This document shows positions 28,334 to 37,880 of a stretch of DNA of 64,000 nt, one piece after another (position 1 is the stretch's first letter; every line of letters begins with the position of its first letter). The notes beneath the pieces were generated by a model, which saw nothing but the letters and a program-made list of their open reading frames with translations, was not told where the DNA came from and ran no database searches. The position numbers and the translations under genes were made by a program. The stretch is from Niabella agricola (GTDB lineage Bacteria > Bacteroidota > Bacteroidia > Chitinophagales > Chitinophagaceae), in contig NZ_JAJHIZ010000003.1 of assembly GCF_021538615.1 (NCBI RefSeq), positions 4,154,001 to 4,218,000 on the forward strand, in the 5' to 3' direction.

Positions 28334-29005
28334 ATGCTGTATCTCGTTCCCACCCCCATCGGTAATTTAAAGGACATCACGTTCCGGGCGTTGGAAGTGC
28401 TGAAGGACGTGGATGTAATCCTTGCGGAAGATACCCGCAACACGGCGCATCTCCTGAACCATTACCAGGTTAGTAAACCGCTTACGCCTTATCACCAGCA
28501 CAATGAACATAAAATAACCGCCCATTTGGTAGACCAGCTGGTAGCGGGGCGAAAGATGGCCCTTGTCACCGATGCGGGGACTCCGGGTATCTCTGATCCT
28601 GCTTTTCTGCTGGTGCGGGCCTGTGTAAAAGCCGGTGTAAAAGTAGAGTCCCTGCCAGGTGCCACTGCATTTGTTCCCGCCCTGGTCAACAGCGGCCTGC
28701 CTACGAACCGGTTCTGTTTCGAAGGATTCCTTCCCCTGAAAAAAGGACGGCATAGTTTGCTGGAAAGCCTGAAAACAGAAGAACGCACCATGATCTTTTA
28801 TGAATCGCCCCTCCGCCTGGTAAAAACACTAAACGACCTGGCCGGTTATTTTGGTGCCAGCCGGGAGTGCAGCGTCAGCAGGGAACTGACCAAACTATAT
28901 GAAGAAACCCAACGGGGAACACTGACTGAAGTTGCAGCCTATTTTTCTCAAAAAACGGTAAAAGGCGAGATTGTGATCGTGGTGAAAGGGATGGATGATA
29001 AATAA
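28334..29005 (+). CDS. rsmI: 16S rRNA (cytidine(1402)-2'-O)-methyltransferase
   Basis: This 223-residue tetrapyrrole-methylase-fold enzyme methylates the 2'-OH of C1402 in 16S rRNA. The N-terminus LYLVPTPIGNLKDITFRALE, then VILAEDTRNTAHLL, LVTDAGTPGISDP and LPGATAFVPAL are the hallmark stretches of the family. The length is slightly short but complete compared with E. coli RsmI, as is usual in this phylum. The start lies right behind a MITE-like element, so its promoter may be inside that element. Confidence 0.93.
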   Translation: MLYLVPTPIGNLKDITFRALEVLKDVDVILAEDTRNTAHLLNHYQVSKPLTPYHQHNEHKITAHLVDQLVAGRKMALVTDAGTPGISDPAFLLVRACVKAGVKVESLPGATAFVPALVNSGLPTNRFCFEGFLPLKKGRHSLLESLKTEERTMIFYESPLRLVKTLNDLAGYFGASRECSVSRELTKLYEETQRGTLTEVAAYFSQKTVKGEIVIVVKGMDDK

Positions 29006-29023
29006 CGGAACCAGTCCATTGCT

Positions 29024-29031
29024 TATTTTTG
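29024..29031 (+). promoter_or_regulatory. Candidate Bacteroidota -7 element (TATTTTTG)
   Basis: An exact TAnnTTTG match lies between rsmI and the M16 peptidase gene, 48 bases before the peptidase ATG. No convincing -33 element is seen. Confidence 0.4.
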
Positions 29032-29079
29032 CTAACAACTGTTTATTTTTAATCTTTTATTTAACCGCAAAGACATTAT

Positions 29080-31902
29080 ATGAAACAAAAACCGATCCTG
29101 GTAAGAGGAATAGCGCTGTTGTTTCTTTTATCAGCTGGCCTTGGTCTGACTGCCCAGTTAAAACTGACCGATTCCATTCCTGTAGATACAAAATTAAAAA
29201 TCGGGAAATTATCCAACGGACTTACCTACTACATCCGGCAAAATAAAAAACCCGAACAAAAAGTAGAGCTGCGGCTGGTGGTGAATGCCGGTTCAATCCT
29301 GGAGGAGGATAGCCAGCAGGGGCTGGCCCATATGGCAGAACATATGGCATTTAACGGTACCCGTAATTTTAAGAAGAACGATATCGTAAGTTTCCTGCAA
29401 AGCATCGGGGTAGGATTTGGAAACGATCTGAATGCCTATACCTCCTTTGATGAAACCGTTTACATGTTGCCCATTCCTACGGATAAGCCTGGGAATCTTG
29501 AAAAAGGGTTCCAGATCCTGGAAGACTGGGCGCACAATGTAACCTACAATACGGAGGATATCAATGACGAACGCAATGTGATCCTGGAAGAAAGCCGGTT
29601 AGGCAAGGGTGCGGAAGACCGTATGTTCCGCCAGATCTATCCCCGGCTGTTTGCGGGAAGCCGCTATGCAGACCGTCTGCCCATTGGCGTGGACTCGATC
29701 ATCCGGAACTATAACCCCGACCTGATCCGTAAGTTTTATAAGGACTGGTATCGTCCGGACCTGATGGCCGTGATGGTAGTGGGAGACGTGGAACCGGCCG
29801 CTGCTGAAGCGCTGATCCAAAAACATTTTAACGGTCTGGTAAACCCGGCAATACCACGAACAAGAACCTATGCCGAAGTAAAACCCTATACCAGGAACGA
29901 AGGCATGGTTGTTACGGATAAAGAAGCCACCAGTTATACGATTGGGATTGCCTACAGCGCATTTCCTTCCAGGGAGGCGCAAACAGTAGGGGAATACGGG
30001 CAGGACCTTATCAAGAATATTTTTTCCAGCATGCTGAACCAGCGGCTGCGTGATCTGACGCAACAGGCAAATCCGCCTTTTTTATATGGGTATTCCTATT
30101 TTGGAAGCTATGCCCGCAATTACGATCAGTTCAATGCCGGGGCGGGTGTGGCTACCGCACCTGATGCAAAAAAAGGTCTCGAAATCCTGGTGGAAGAAAT
30201 TGAGAAAGCAAAACGCTTTGGTTTTACCCAGGCAGAGCTGGACCGCGTAAAAAGGACGATCGAAGCCGGGATGGATAAGGCGTATAATGAGCGGGAAAAA
30301 ACGGAGTCTTCCAATTATGTGGATGAATACATCCGGAACTTCCTTACCAATGAGCCCATTCCCGGTATTGCAAAAGAACGGGAATATACAAAGGAGCTGT
30401 TGCCCCAGATCACCTTAAAAGAGGTAAATGCCTTTGCACAATCCCTTCAGCAGCAACCCAATTATTTTATTACGCTTACCGGCCCGGCAACTACAGACCT
30501 GCCTGCTGCGGCCGACCTGGTGGCGGTGGCAGATAAAGTGATCGCAAGAACGGATATCCGCGCCGATGAAGAAAAACTGGTAGCAACCGACTTGCTGGCC
30601 AGCCGGCCCAAACCGGGAAAGATCCTTAAAGAAACAACGAATCCCAAATTGGGAACCAAAACCTGGGAGCTCAGTAACGGAACCACTGTTACCTTTAAGA
30701 AAACGGATTTTAAAGACGACGAGATCCGGATGGGCGCGCGCCGTTACGGAGGCATCAATGGCTATAGCGTGGCCGATAAATACAATGCCTGGTATGCATT
30801 AAGCGTGGCAGGTGCCATGGGCTATGGTAGCTTTTCGCCTACCGATCTGCAAAAAGCATTAGCGGGAAAAACTGCATCGGTACAAGCTTCACTGGGTGGA
30901 ATTACAGACGAATTGTCGGGCAGTTCCAGTGTGAAAGACCTGGAAACCATGCTGCAGATATTATATCTTAGAGCCACGGCTCCAAGAGTGGATACTGCTT
31001 TGTTCCGGTCCTTTATACAAAAGAGCAAAGCAGGCGTGGCGTATGCCCTTTCCGACCCGCAGACGGTTTTTGTGGATACTTTATTTAAGACGGTTTACCG
31101 CAATAACCCACTGGCACCCGTGGCTGTGCCGCGTCCCGAGTATTTCGACCAGATCGATATGAACCGGGCGCTTCAGATCTATAAAGAGCATTTTGGGGAC
31201 GCCAGCGGCATGCAGTTTGTTTTTGTGGGCAGTATAGATGAAGCGGTGTTAAAGCCCCTGGTAGAAACCTACATCGGCGGGTTGCCGGCTACCAAACGGA
31301 AATTTACATTCACGGATAATGGTGTACGCCCGGTAAAAGGGAAGGTGGATCTTACAGTATATAAAGGTGAAGCGGAAAAAAGCATGATCCTCTCACTGGT
31401 AACAGGCGACCTGGTTTACAACCCGGACCTGGCATTGAACATGCGTGCCGTAAGCGAGGTGCTGAACATCCGGGTGATTGAGGAACTCCGCGAAAAGATA
31501 CAGGGTATTTATGGAGGCGGTACATCTATAAACATCGACCGCTTGCCCTACGCCCATTACGTCTTTTTTACGCAGCTACCCACCGGACCTTCAAAGGTCG
31601 ATACCCTGTTGAAAGCGATGAATACTGAAATAAAAAACATCGAGGCAAAGGGCCCGTCCAAAGAAAACCTGGATAAGGTAAAACAGCAGTGGCTGGAGCA
31701 GAACAAAGTGGCCATGGAGCAAAACGGCTCCTGGCTCGAGTACCTGCTTATAACAAGGCTGGAGAAAAAAGATCCGGACCGGTTCCTGAATGCGGCCAAA
31801 TACATCAATGCCTTAACGCCGGCATCGGTACAGGCTGCGGCAAAGAAGATTTTTTCGAGCGGCAATGTGGTAACGGCTGTATTACAACCCGAAAAGAAAT
31901 AG
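29080..31902 (+). CDS. M16-family zinc peptidase (pitrilysin-like), secreted
   Basis: After a signal-like N-terminus (ILVRGIALLFLLSAGLGLTAQ), this 940-residue protein has the inverted zinc motif HMAEH at residues 84-88, with a downstream Glu in NDERNVILEES as the third ligand. The inactive M16 C-terminal domains follow (about 210-390, 540-700, 720-930), as in two-lobed periplasmic M16 peptidases. It likely degrades peptides in the periplasm. The gene is probably monocistronic and ends before a strong terminator. Confidence 0.9.
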   Translation: MKQKPILVRGIALLFLLSAGLGLTAQLKLTDSIPVDTKLKIGKLSNGLTYYIRQNKKPEQKVELRLVVNAGSILEEDSQQGLAHMAEHMAFNGTRNFKKNDIVSFLQSIGVGFGNDLNAYTSFDETVYMLPIPTDKPGNLEKGFQILEDWAHNVTYNTEDINDERNVILEESRLGKGAEDRMFRQIYPRLFAGSRYADRLPIGVDSIIRNYNPDLIRKFYKDWYRPDLMAVMVVGDVEPAAAEALIQKHFNGLVNPAIPRTRTYAEVKPYTRNEGMVVTDKEATSYTIGIAYSAFPSREAQTVGEYGQDLIKNIFSSMLNQRLRDLTQQANPPFLYGYSYFGSYARNYDQFNAGAGVATAPDAKKGLEILVEEIEKAKRFGFTQAELDRVKRTIEAGMDKAYNEREKTESSNYVDEYIRNFLTNEPIPGIAKEREYTKELLPQITLKEVNAFAQSLQQQPNYFITLTGPATTDLPAAADLVAVADKVIARTDIRADEEKLVATDLLASRPKPGKILKETTNPKLGTKTWELSNGTTVTFKKTDFKDDEIRMGARRYGGINGYSVADKYNAWYALSVAGAMGYGSFSPTDLQKALAGKTASVQASLGGITDELSGSSSVKDLETMLQILYLRATAPRVDTALFRSFIQKSKAGVAYALSDPQTVFVDTLFKTVYRNNPLAPVAVPRPEYFDQIDMNRALQIYKEHFGDASGMQFVFVGSIDEAVLKPLVETYIGGLPATKRKFTFTDNGVRPVKGKVDLTVYKGEAEKSMILSLVTGDLVYNPDLALNMRAVSEVLNIRVIEELREKIQGIYGGGTSINIDRLPYAHYVFFTQLPTGPSKVDTLLKAMNTEIKNIEAKGPSKENLDKVKQQWLEQNKVAMEQNGSWLEYLLITRLEKKDPDRFLNAAKYINALTPASVQAAAKKIFSSGNVVTAVLQPEKK

Positions 31903-31934
31903 CGTACGATATTTTTTGAATCCTAAGAATTGTA

Positions 31935-31969
31935 AAGGAATGACCATAACGGTCGTTCCTTTTTTATTT
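31935..31969 (+). terminator. Rho-independent terminator of the M16 peptidase gene
   Basis: The stem AGGAATGACC / GGTCGTTCCT (one G-U pair) with loop ATAAC is followed by a T-rich run (TTTTTATTTTAT). It lies 33 bases after the peptidase stop. Confidence 0.8.
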
Positions 31970-32010
31970 TATGGCCCCGGGCATTCTCCGATCCTGTTAT
32001 CCCGGCATTC

Positions 32011-32510
32011 CCTTGCGGTTTGTTTTTTACCGCAATGTGCGCAAAGCATCCGCAAGGACCGCAACGATTGCTAGTGGAAGCTTTGTTATTAAATCCCCTG
32101 CGTGCTTTGCGAAAAACCTTGTGCCCCTTGCGGTTTGTTATTTTACCGCAATGGTCGCAAGAAATCCACAAGGACCGCAATGATTGTCCGTGGAAGATCT
32201 GTTATTAAATCCCCTGCGTGCTTTGCGAAAAACGTTGCGTTCCTTGCGGTTCATTTTTTACCGCAATGGTCGCAAGAAATCCGCGAGGACCGCAATGATT
32301 GTCCGTGGAAGATCTGTTATTAAATCCCCTGCGTGCTTTGCGAAAAACGTTGCGTTCCTTGCGGTTCGTTTTTTACCGCAATGGTCGCAAGAAATCCGCG
32401 AGGACCGCAATGATTGTCCGTGGAAGATCTGTTATTAAATCCCCTGCGTGCTTTGCGAAAAACGTTGCGTTCCTTGCGGTTCATTTTTTACCGCAAAGAC
32501 CGCAACGAAG
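32011..32510. repeat. Array of 115-bp tandem repeats
   Basis: The marker CCTTGCGGTT recurs at 32011, 32126, 32242, 32357 and 32472, giving four full units of 115-116 bp and a partial fifth. Units three and four differ at only about one base. Each unit holds the inverted pair TTGCGGT / ACCGCAA, which can form a 7-bp hairpin, then CGCAAG and GTTATTAAATCCCCTGCGTGC. The 115-bp period shifts the frame at every unit, so the overlapping open frames are artefacts. The region from 31970 to 32762 holds no gene. Confidence 0.9.
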
Positions 32511-32721
32511 ACTATTGGATAAATATCCGCCCCCTTACGGTTCATCTTTACCACGGCCTGCACAATCGATTGCGCGATGCACCGGTTTTCCATTGCCCTG
32601 TGCTGTAATGCCCGCTGCTAAAGGGTTTTGTTCATATCCGCCTCCCCGTGAACGGCTGATCTGCCTTCTGCCGTTCATGTATAAATTGCCTCAAATAAAC
32701 CCGGATATTCCCTGCTTTCTC

Positions 32722-32729
32722 TAAATTAG
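32722..32729 (+). promoter_or_regulatory. Possible -7 element of the beta-galactosidase gene (TAAATTAG)
   Basis: This near match to TAnnTTTG (one mismatch) lies 33 bases before the ATG at 32763. It is a weak candidate. Confidence 0.3.
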
Positions 32730-32762
32730 CGCCTTCGGAGATACCAATACTTGTTTATAAAT

Positions 32763-35700
32763 ATGAAGAAGCAGATACTATCATTAACGGGAAGCTTGTT
32801 GCTTGCGGGTTTTGTAAGCGGGCAAACCCTTCCCACTGAATTGCAAACGCCGGAAGTGGTTTCGGTAAACCGGATGCCCATGCGGGCCAACGCCTTTGCC
32901 TTTGAAACAAAAGACCTGGCAGAAAAAAGAGAAAAAGAACGGTCAAAGTATTTCATATCCTTAAACGGAAACTGGCGGTTCAACTGGGTACAGGACCCCA
33001 ATAAACGACCGAAAGATTTTTACAAAACGGATTTCGATGATAGCAAATGGAACAACTTCCCGGTGCCGGCCAACTGGGAGGTAAATGGTTACGGACTGCC
33101 GATCTATGTAAACCATCCCTACGAGTTTACCGGCAGGGCAAAGACCGGCAGCCGGTTAAACCCGCCCTTTGATATACCGGAGGATAATAACCCCGTGGGT
33201 TCTTATCGCAAGAAGGTGACCATTCCCCAGGACTGGGATGGCCGTCAGGTGTTCATCCACCTGGGGGCGGTGAAGTCGGCTTTCTTTATCTGGGTAAACG
33301 GACAGAAAGTGGGCTACAGCGAAGACAGCAAACTTTCTGCTGAATTTGATATTACCAAATATGTAAAACCCGGTGAAAACCTGGTGGCACTGGAAGTATA
33401 CCGCTGGAGCGATGGCAGTTACCTGGAGTGCCAGGATATGTGGCGGATCTCGGGCATTGAACGGGAAGTGTATCTCTACGCAACGCCGCTGCTGGATCTC
33501 CGCGATTTTAAGATCTCGTCTACATTGGAGAACAACTATAAAGACGGTGTTTTTACGTTCCAGGGAGAAGTGAACAGCTATAAAACAGACAAGAAAACGT
33601 TGCATTCAAAAAAAGATACGGCAACGGTGGAACTGGAATTGGTAGATGATAACGGGAAGTCCGTGCTCCGCGAAGCCCTGCCGGCATTTACGGTGCTGGG
33701 ACGGTATAAAACGGATGTGTCGTTTAAAACAACCATACCCGGAGTAAAAGCCTGGACGGCGGAAACCCCCAACCTGTACACTCTGTTGGTGACGCTCAAA
33801 AATAAAGCCGGCGAAACACTGGAAGTAGTGCCCGTTCGGGTGGGGTTCCGGACCATCGAAATCAAAGGACGCGATTTCCTGGTAAATGGCAAACGCGTAT
33901 TCTTTAAAGGCGTAAACCGGCATGAGCACAATGCCCGCACAGGTCATACATTAACCAGGGCCGATATGCGCAAGGATATGGAGATGATGAAAAAGCTCAA
34001 CGTAAACGCCGTGCGGCATTCCCATTATCCGCCGGATCCCTACTGGCTGGAGCTTTGCGATGAATACGGCTTGTACGTAATTGATGAGGCCAACATTGAA
34101 TCGCACGGCCGGTACTACGACCTGGAGTATACCTTTGCCAATGATAAACAATGGCGCATGCCACACCTGGCGCGGATCCAGCGCATGTATGAGCGCGATA
34201 AAAATCATCCCTCCATCATTACCTGGTCATTGGGCAATGAAGCCGGCAACGGCATCAATATGTATGAAGGATACGACTGGCTGAAAAAGAAAGACAGTCG
34301 CCCCGTGCAATACGAGCGCGCAGAATATGATTACAATACCGATGTCATTTGTCCGCAATACCCTTCGCCTTCCTATGTGGCCTGGCAAAAGAATTCAAAA
34401 GACGGCCGCCCTTATATCATGAGCGAGTATGCACATATCATGGGCAACAGTCTGGGTAATTTTAAGGAGTACTGGGATGCCATTGAATCTACCCCCGGTA
34501 CCCAGGGTGGTTATATCTGGGAATGGATCGACCAGGGTATTGATACCGTAAAGAATGGCAAACGGATCCTTGCCTATGGCGGCGATTTTCCGCTGAGCGG
34601 CCCGGTAGACGAAAACTTCAGTGATAATGATTTTTGTGTAAAAGGTGTGGTGACCGCCTACCGCAACCTCACGCCCATGGCTATTGAAATCAAGAAAGTA
34701 CATCAGAACATTAAAACCGTTTACAAGGGCAATAATGAAATTGAAGTGACCAACGGGTTCTTCTTTAAGGATCTTTCCAATGTGCAGCTCGACTGGGAAA
34801 TTACCGAGGATGGCGCCGTAGCGGCAAAAGGCACTATTACCGGGTTAAATGTGGCACCACAATCAAAGGCGCAGCTGGTATTGCCGGTGAAGTTAAAACC
34901 CAAGGCAGGGAAAGAATACCTCCTTAATGTGTACTACCGGTTGAAAAAGGAAGAATCCTTCCTGGAGAAAAATTATGAAGTGGCTGCAGCACAGTTTGCC
35001 TATAACGGAACAACGGTGCCGTATAACTACCAGGGAACCTCCGCGGCCGTTACCGCAACAAAAGACGGCCATCACCTGATGTTGAAGGGCAGCGGCTTTA
35101 CCGCTGAATTTGACCTGGAAAAAGGTACGCTGGAACAATACACGTTAAAAGGTACCCGCGTCATTGCAAAAGGCCCCCGTCCCGCATTTTACCGGGCACC
35201 AACCGATAATGATATTGGTGCCGGTTTAAACCGCTCGCTTCGTAACTGGCGCAATGCGTACGAATCGGCAACCGGTGTTCAGGCAAAAACGGAGCAGGTA
35301 AGCAGGAATGCATACCGGGTTGCTTTTACTGCTACTATATTGGGCGGAACAGCCACTACCGAGCAGATATTTACGGTATATGGTGATGGAAACATCCTGG
35401 TGAAGAATAATTACACGCTTAAGGCCGGCGATTATAAAACGGTGATGCGGATCGGGAACGACCTGGAACTGGAAAAGGAATTTTCAAAAATCCGGTGGTA
35501 TGGCCGCGGGCCCTGGGAGAATTATTGGGATCGGCATACCGCCAGCAATATCGGTACCTACAGTCAAACCATCGATCAGCAATACTTTTCTTATGCCCGC
35601 CCGCAGGAAAGCGGTAATAAAACCGATGTGCGCTGGATCAGCCTGCTGAATGGTAAAGGGCTTGGTGTGCGGTTTGAACTGGCAGACAGCGTGCTTTCTG

Positions 35701-35921
35701 CATCGGCGTTGCCTTACAGCCTGGAGCAGCTGGATCCCGCACCGGAGAAGAAGCAGTTTCACTCCGGGGAGTTAGAAAAAGCCGGCAGGATCTTTATGCA
35801 TATGGACCTGAAGCAGCTGGGGCTGCAGGGTATCGACAGCTGGGGTGCCATGCCGTTAAAGCAATACTGGATCACCCCGGGCACCTATGCCTATAGCTAC
35901 TGGATACGCCCTGTCCGTTAG
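32763..35921 (+). CDS. Secreted GH2 beta-galactosidase
   Basis: The 1052-residue protein begins with a signal peptide (MKKQILSLTGSLLLAGFVSG), so it is exported. Domains in order are the GH2 sugar-binding jelly roll (about 45-225), an Ig-like domain (about 230-340), the TIM barrel (about 345-640) and the C-terminal beta-galactosidase small-chain domain (about 760-1045). The acid/base is Glu493 in WSLGNEAGNG and the nucleophile is Glu555 in IMSEYAHIMGNS. A TTG four codons upstream is rejected in favour of the ATG at 32763. A Gfo/Idh/MocA hydrolase-like gene follows on the same strand. Confidence 0.93.
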   Translation: MKKQILSLTGSLLLAGFVSGQTLPTELQTPEVVSVNRMPMRANAFAFETKDLAEKREKERSKYFISLNGNWRFNWVQDPNKRPKDFYKTDFDDSKWNNFPVPANWEVNGYGLPIYVNHPYEFTGRAKTGSRLNPPFDIPEDNNPVGSYRKKVTIPQDWDGRQVFIHLGAVKSAFFIWVNGQKVGYSEDSKLSAEFDITKYVKPGENLVALEVYRWSDGSYLECQDMWRISGIEREVYLYATPLLDLRDFKISSTLENNYKDGVFTFQGEVNSYKTDKKTLHSKKDTATVELELVDDNGKSVLREALPAFTVLGRYKTDVSFKTTIPGVKAWTAETPNLYTLLVTLKNKAGETLEVVPVRVGFRTIEIKGRDFLVNGKRVFFKGVNRHEHNARTGHTLTRADMRKDMEMMKKLNVNAVRHSHYPPDPYWLELCDEYGLYVIDEANIESHGRYYDLEYTFANDKQWRMPHLARIQRMYERDKNHPSIITWSLGNEAGNGINMYEGYDWLKKKDSRPVQYERAEYDYNTDVICPQYPSPSYVAWQKNSKDGRPYIMSEYAHIMGNSLGNFKEYWDAIESTPGTQGGYIWEWIDQGIDTVKNGKRILAYGGDFPLSGPVDENFSDNDFCVKGVVTAYRNLTPMAIEIKKVHQNIKTVYKGNNEIEVTNGFFFKDLSNVQLDWEITEDGAVAAKGTITGLNVAPQSKAQLVLPVKLKPKAGKEYLLNVYYRLKKEESFLEKNYEVAAAQFAYNGTTVPYNYQGTSAAVTATKDGHHLMLKGSGFTAEFDLEKGTLEQYTLKGTRVIAKGPRPAFYRAPTDNDIGAGLNRSLRNWRNAYESATGVQAKTEQVSRNAYRVAFTATILGGTATTEQIFTVYGDGNILVKNNYTLKAGDYKTVMRIGNDLELEKEFSKIRWYGRGPWENYWDRHTASNIGTYSQTIDQQYFSYARPQESGNKTDVRWISLLNGKGLGVRFELADSVLSASALPYSLEQLDPAPEKKQFHSGELEKAGRIFMHMDLKQLGLQGIDSWGAMPLKQYWITPGTYAYSYWIRPVR

Positions 35922-35992
35922 GGTGCATTCAAATTTTCGCAATCGTCATTTCGAGTTTTTAATTTATGTTGTAAAATCAATGTGCCTATGAC

Positions 35993-36122
35993 ACAATATT
36001 CTTTCGTCGCCCTGACCGCAGCGAAGCAGAACGGAAGGGTCTCTTAATGCCCGGGCAGTCTGACAATAGAGAGATGCCTCGGCTCCACTCTGTTACGCTC
36101 GGCATGACGAAAGTATAATTGT
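35993..36122. repeat. Diverged MITE-like inverted repeat, copy C
   Basis: The ends ACAATATTCTTTCGTC and GACGAAAGTATAATTGT are near-perfect complements and bound about 130 bp of hairpin-prone sequence (AGCGAAGCAGAACGGAAGGGTCTC ... GAGATGCCTCGGCTCC, shortened here). The style is that of the repeats at 28178 and 38850, but the ends differ. A further fragment, TCTTTAAGAGTGAGATTTCT with a TTCGCTTCGAAAGG piece, lies at about 36174-36215. Confidence 0.6.
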
Positions 36123-36470
36123 TGTTCAATGTATCATGTAATCTGTCATTGGCACCAAAGGGCGAGATCGTCTTCTTTAAGAGTGAGATTTCTCGTTTCG
36201 CTTCGAAAGGACGACTAAAGAAAAGGTCGTCAAAACGGAAATTTGAAATGCGCCCGTTCGTTAAGAACGGCGCTGGAGCGCTGCGCAAACGGTTGCTCTT
36301 TAAAAACAGGTACGGATCCTTTTTGATCTGTGTGATTCAGGCTATCTTAGATGCCTGGTTGCCGGATGCCGATGATTGCACCAGGCCGTATCCCGGCCGA
36401 TAAAGACGCGGTATTATATAAAACCCGTTCGACTCCGCGGCAGCGGGGCGGGCATAAAAATAACATACGG
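36123..36470. other. Gene-free spacer with repeat fragments
   Basis: This spacer before the GH109-like gene holds fragments of the CGTCATTTCGA repeat family and a long frame with no protein-like composition. In-frame ATGs occur upstream of 36471 but only add non-conserved residues. No promoter was recognised with confidence. Confidence 0.45.
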
Positions 36471-37826
36471 ATGAAACGTAAAGACTTTGTAAAAAGCGCC
36501 GGGCTGGCCATGGCTTCGGTTGCCATCTTACCATCAGAAGTGGCGTTCAAACCTACGGCGGCTTCCAAACTGAAAGTGGCGATTGTTGGTGTGGGAGCCC
36601 GTGGTATCTGGCACCTGGATCTTTTATTAAAACGCGATGATGTGGAAGTGGTAGGCGTTTGTGATATCGACCCACGTTGCATTGATGCCGCCAAAGAAAA
36701 ATTTTCAAAAGCAGGTAAGAAGGCGCCGGTATATTATTCTAAAGGGCCGGATGACTGGAAAAATATGTATGCAAAGAAGGGGATCGAAGCGGTGGTGATT
36801 GCAACGCCCTGGGAACTGCATAAACCCATGATCATCGGCGCCCTGGAATCGGGTATCAAATATGTAGGTACGGAAGTGATCCTCGGTATTTCTTTGCAGG
36901 ATCATTGGGATGTGGTACGTGCTGCCGAACGGTATAACGGGCATGTCATGATGCTGGAAAATGTTTGCTACCGCCGCGATGTGCTGGCGGTGCTGAACAT
37001 GGTGCGTCAGAACGTATTTGGAGAGCTGATGCACCTGCAGGGCGGCTACCAGCATGATCTGCGCGGCGTAAAATTCAATGATGGTAAAACGCCTTATGGA
37101 AAAGGTGCAGAGTTCGGCCATACGGATGGGTATTCCGAAGCCCGCTGGCGTACGGATCATTCCGTGTGGCGCAACGGGGATCTTTATCCCACACATGGCG
37201 TTGGACCTGTGGCGCAGTATATCAATATCAACCGCGGCAACCGCTTTGTATCACTCAATGCATTTTCAACAAAATCACGCGGCCTGCATAATTATATCGT
37301 GGATGTTGGCGGTCCTACCCATAAGAATGCCAAAGTGAATTTTAAGCTGGGCGATATCGTAACCACGCAGATCAGCTGTGTAAACGGTGAAACGGTAATC
37401 CTGCAGCACGATACCAACCTGCCACGCCCTTACTCACTGGGCTTCCGGGTGCAGGGCACCAAGGGGCTTTGGATGGATGTAAACAGCGGTATTTATGTGG
37501 AAGGGGTATCCAAACCACATACCTGGGATAAAGCCCAGGAGTGGCTGGATAAATATGATCACCCGCTGTGGAAAAAATACGGCAAGGACGCAGAAGGCGC
37601 CGGCCATGGTGGCATGGACTTTTTTGTGATCCATTCATTCATTGAATCGGCAAAACGAAAAGAGCCTACACAGATGGATGTGTATGATGCCGCCACCTGG
37701 AGTGCTATCACACCGCTGAGCGAGCATTCGATCGCGCTGGGGCATCAGACCGTAGAATTTCCGGATTTTACCGGGGGCGACTGGATGTACCGGAAGCCGG
37801 CATTTGCGCTCAATGATGATTATTAA
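36471..37826 (+). CDS. Gfo/Idh/MocA-family protein, probably GH109 alpha-N-acetylgalactosaminidase-like
   Basis: The 451-residue protein starts with a Tat-like export signal (MKRKDFVKSAGLAMASVAIL). The Rossmann NAD-binding motif is VAIVGVGARGIWHL (about 34-47). MMLENVCYRRDVLAVLNMV and GGYQHDLRGV, then YPTHGVGPVAQYIN, are features I associate with GH109, an NAD-dependent glycosidase family. The dehydrogenase EKP motif is replaced by GTEVILG, which agrees with GH109 rather than a plain dehydrogenase. It follows the beta-galactosidase gene, which suggests a glycan-degrading role. Confidence 0.82.
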   Translation: MKRKDFVKSAGLAMASVAILPSEVAFKPTAASKLKVAIVGVGARGIWHLDLLLKRDDVEVVGVCDIDPRCIDAAKEKFSKAGKKAPVYYSKGPDDWKNMYAKKGIEAVVIATPWELHKPMIIGALESGIKYVGTEVILGISLQDHWDVVRAAERYNGHVMMLENVCYRRDVLAVLNMVRQNVFGELMHLQGGYQHDLRGVKFNDGKTPYGKGAEFGHTDGYSEARWRTDHSVWRNGDLYPTHGVGPVAQYININRGNRFVSLNAFSTKSRGLHNYIVDVGGPTHKNAKVNFKLGDIVTTQISCVNGETVILQHDTNLPRPYSLGFRVQGTKGLWMDVNSGIYVEGVSKPHTWDKAQEWLDKYDHPLWKKYGKDAEGAGHGGMDFFVIHSFIESAKRKEPTQMDVYDAATWSAITPLSEHSIALGHQTVEFPDFTGGDWMYRKPAFALNDDY

Positions 37827-37849
37827 ACGACAAACTGTTCATTTAAAAA

Positions 37850-37880
37850 AAATGCCCGCCATTATTGGCGGGTATTTTTT
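37850..37880. terminator. Bidirectional rho-independent terminator
   Basis: The stem ATGCCCGCC (37852-37860) / GGCGGGTAT (37867-37875), with loop ATTATT, is flanked by an A-tract on the left and a T-tract on the right. It serves the convergent GH109-like and esterase genes. Confidence 0.88.

Noticed and set aside
32011..32510. CRISPR-like array
   Set aside because: The repeats are contiguous 115-bp units with no unique spacers, and no cas gene is nearby.
32020..32608. Several overlapping open frames in the repeat array that look like one repeated protein
   Set aside because: They are the same 115-bp DNA unit read in successive frames. The period is not a multiple of three and the peptide has no protein-family features.
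36119..36403. Small gene upstream of the GH109-like gene
   Set aside because: The frame is built from repeat fragments and lacks a plausible start site or protein-like composition.
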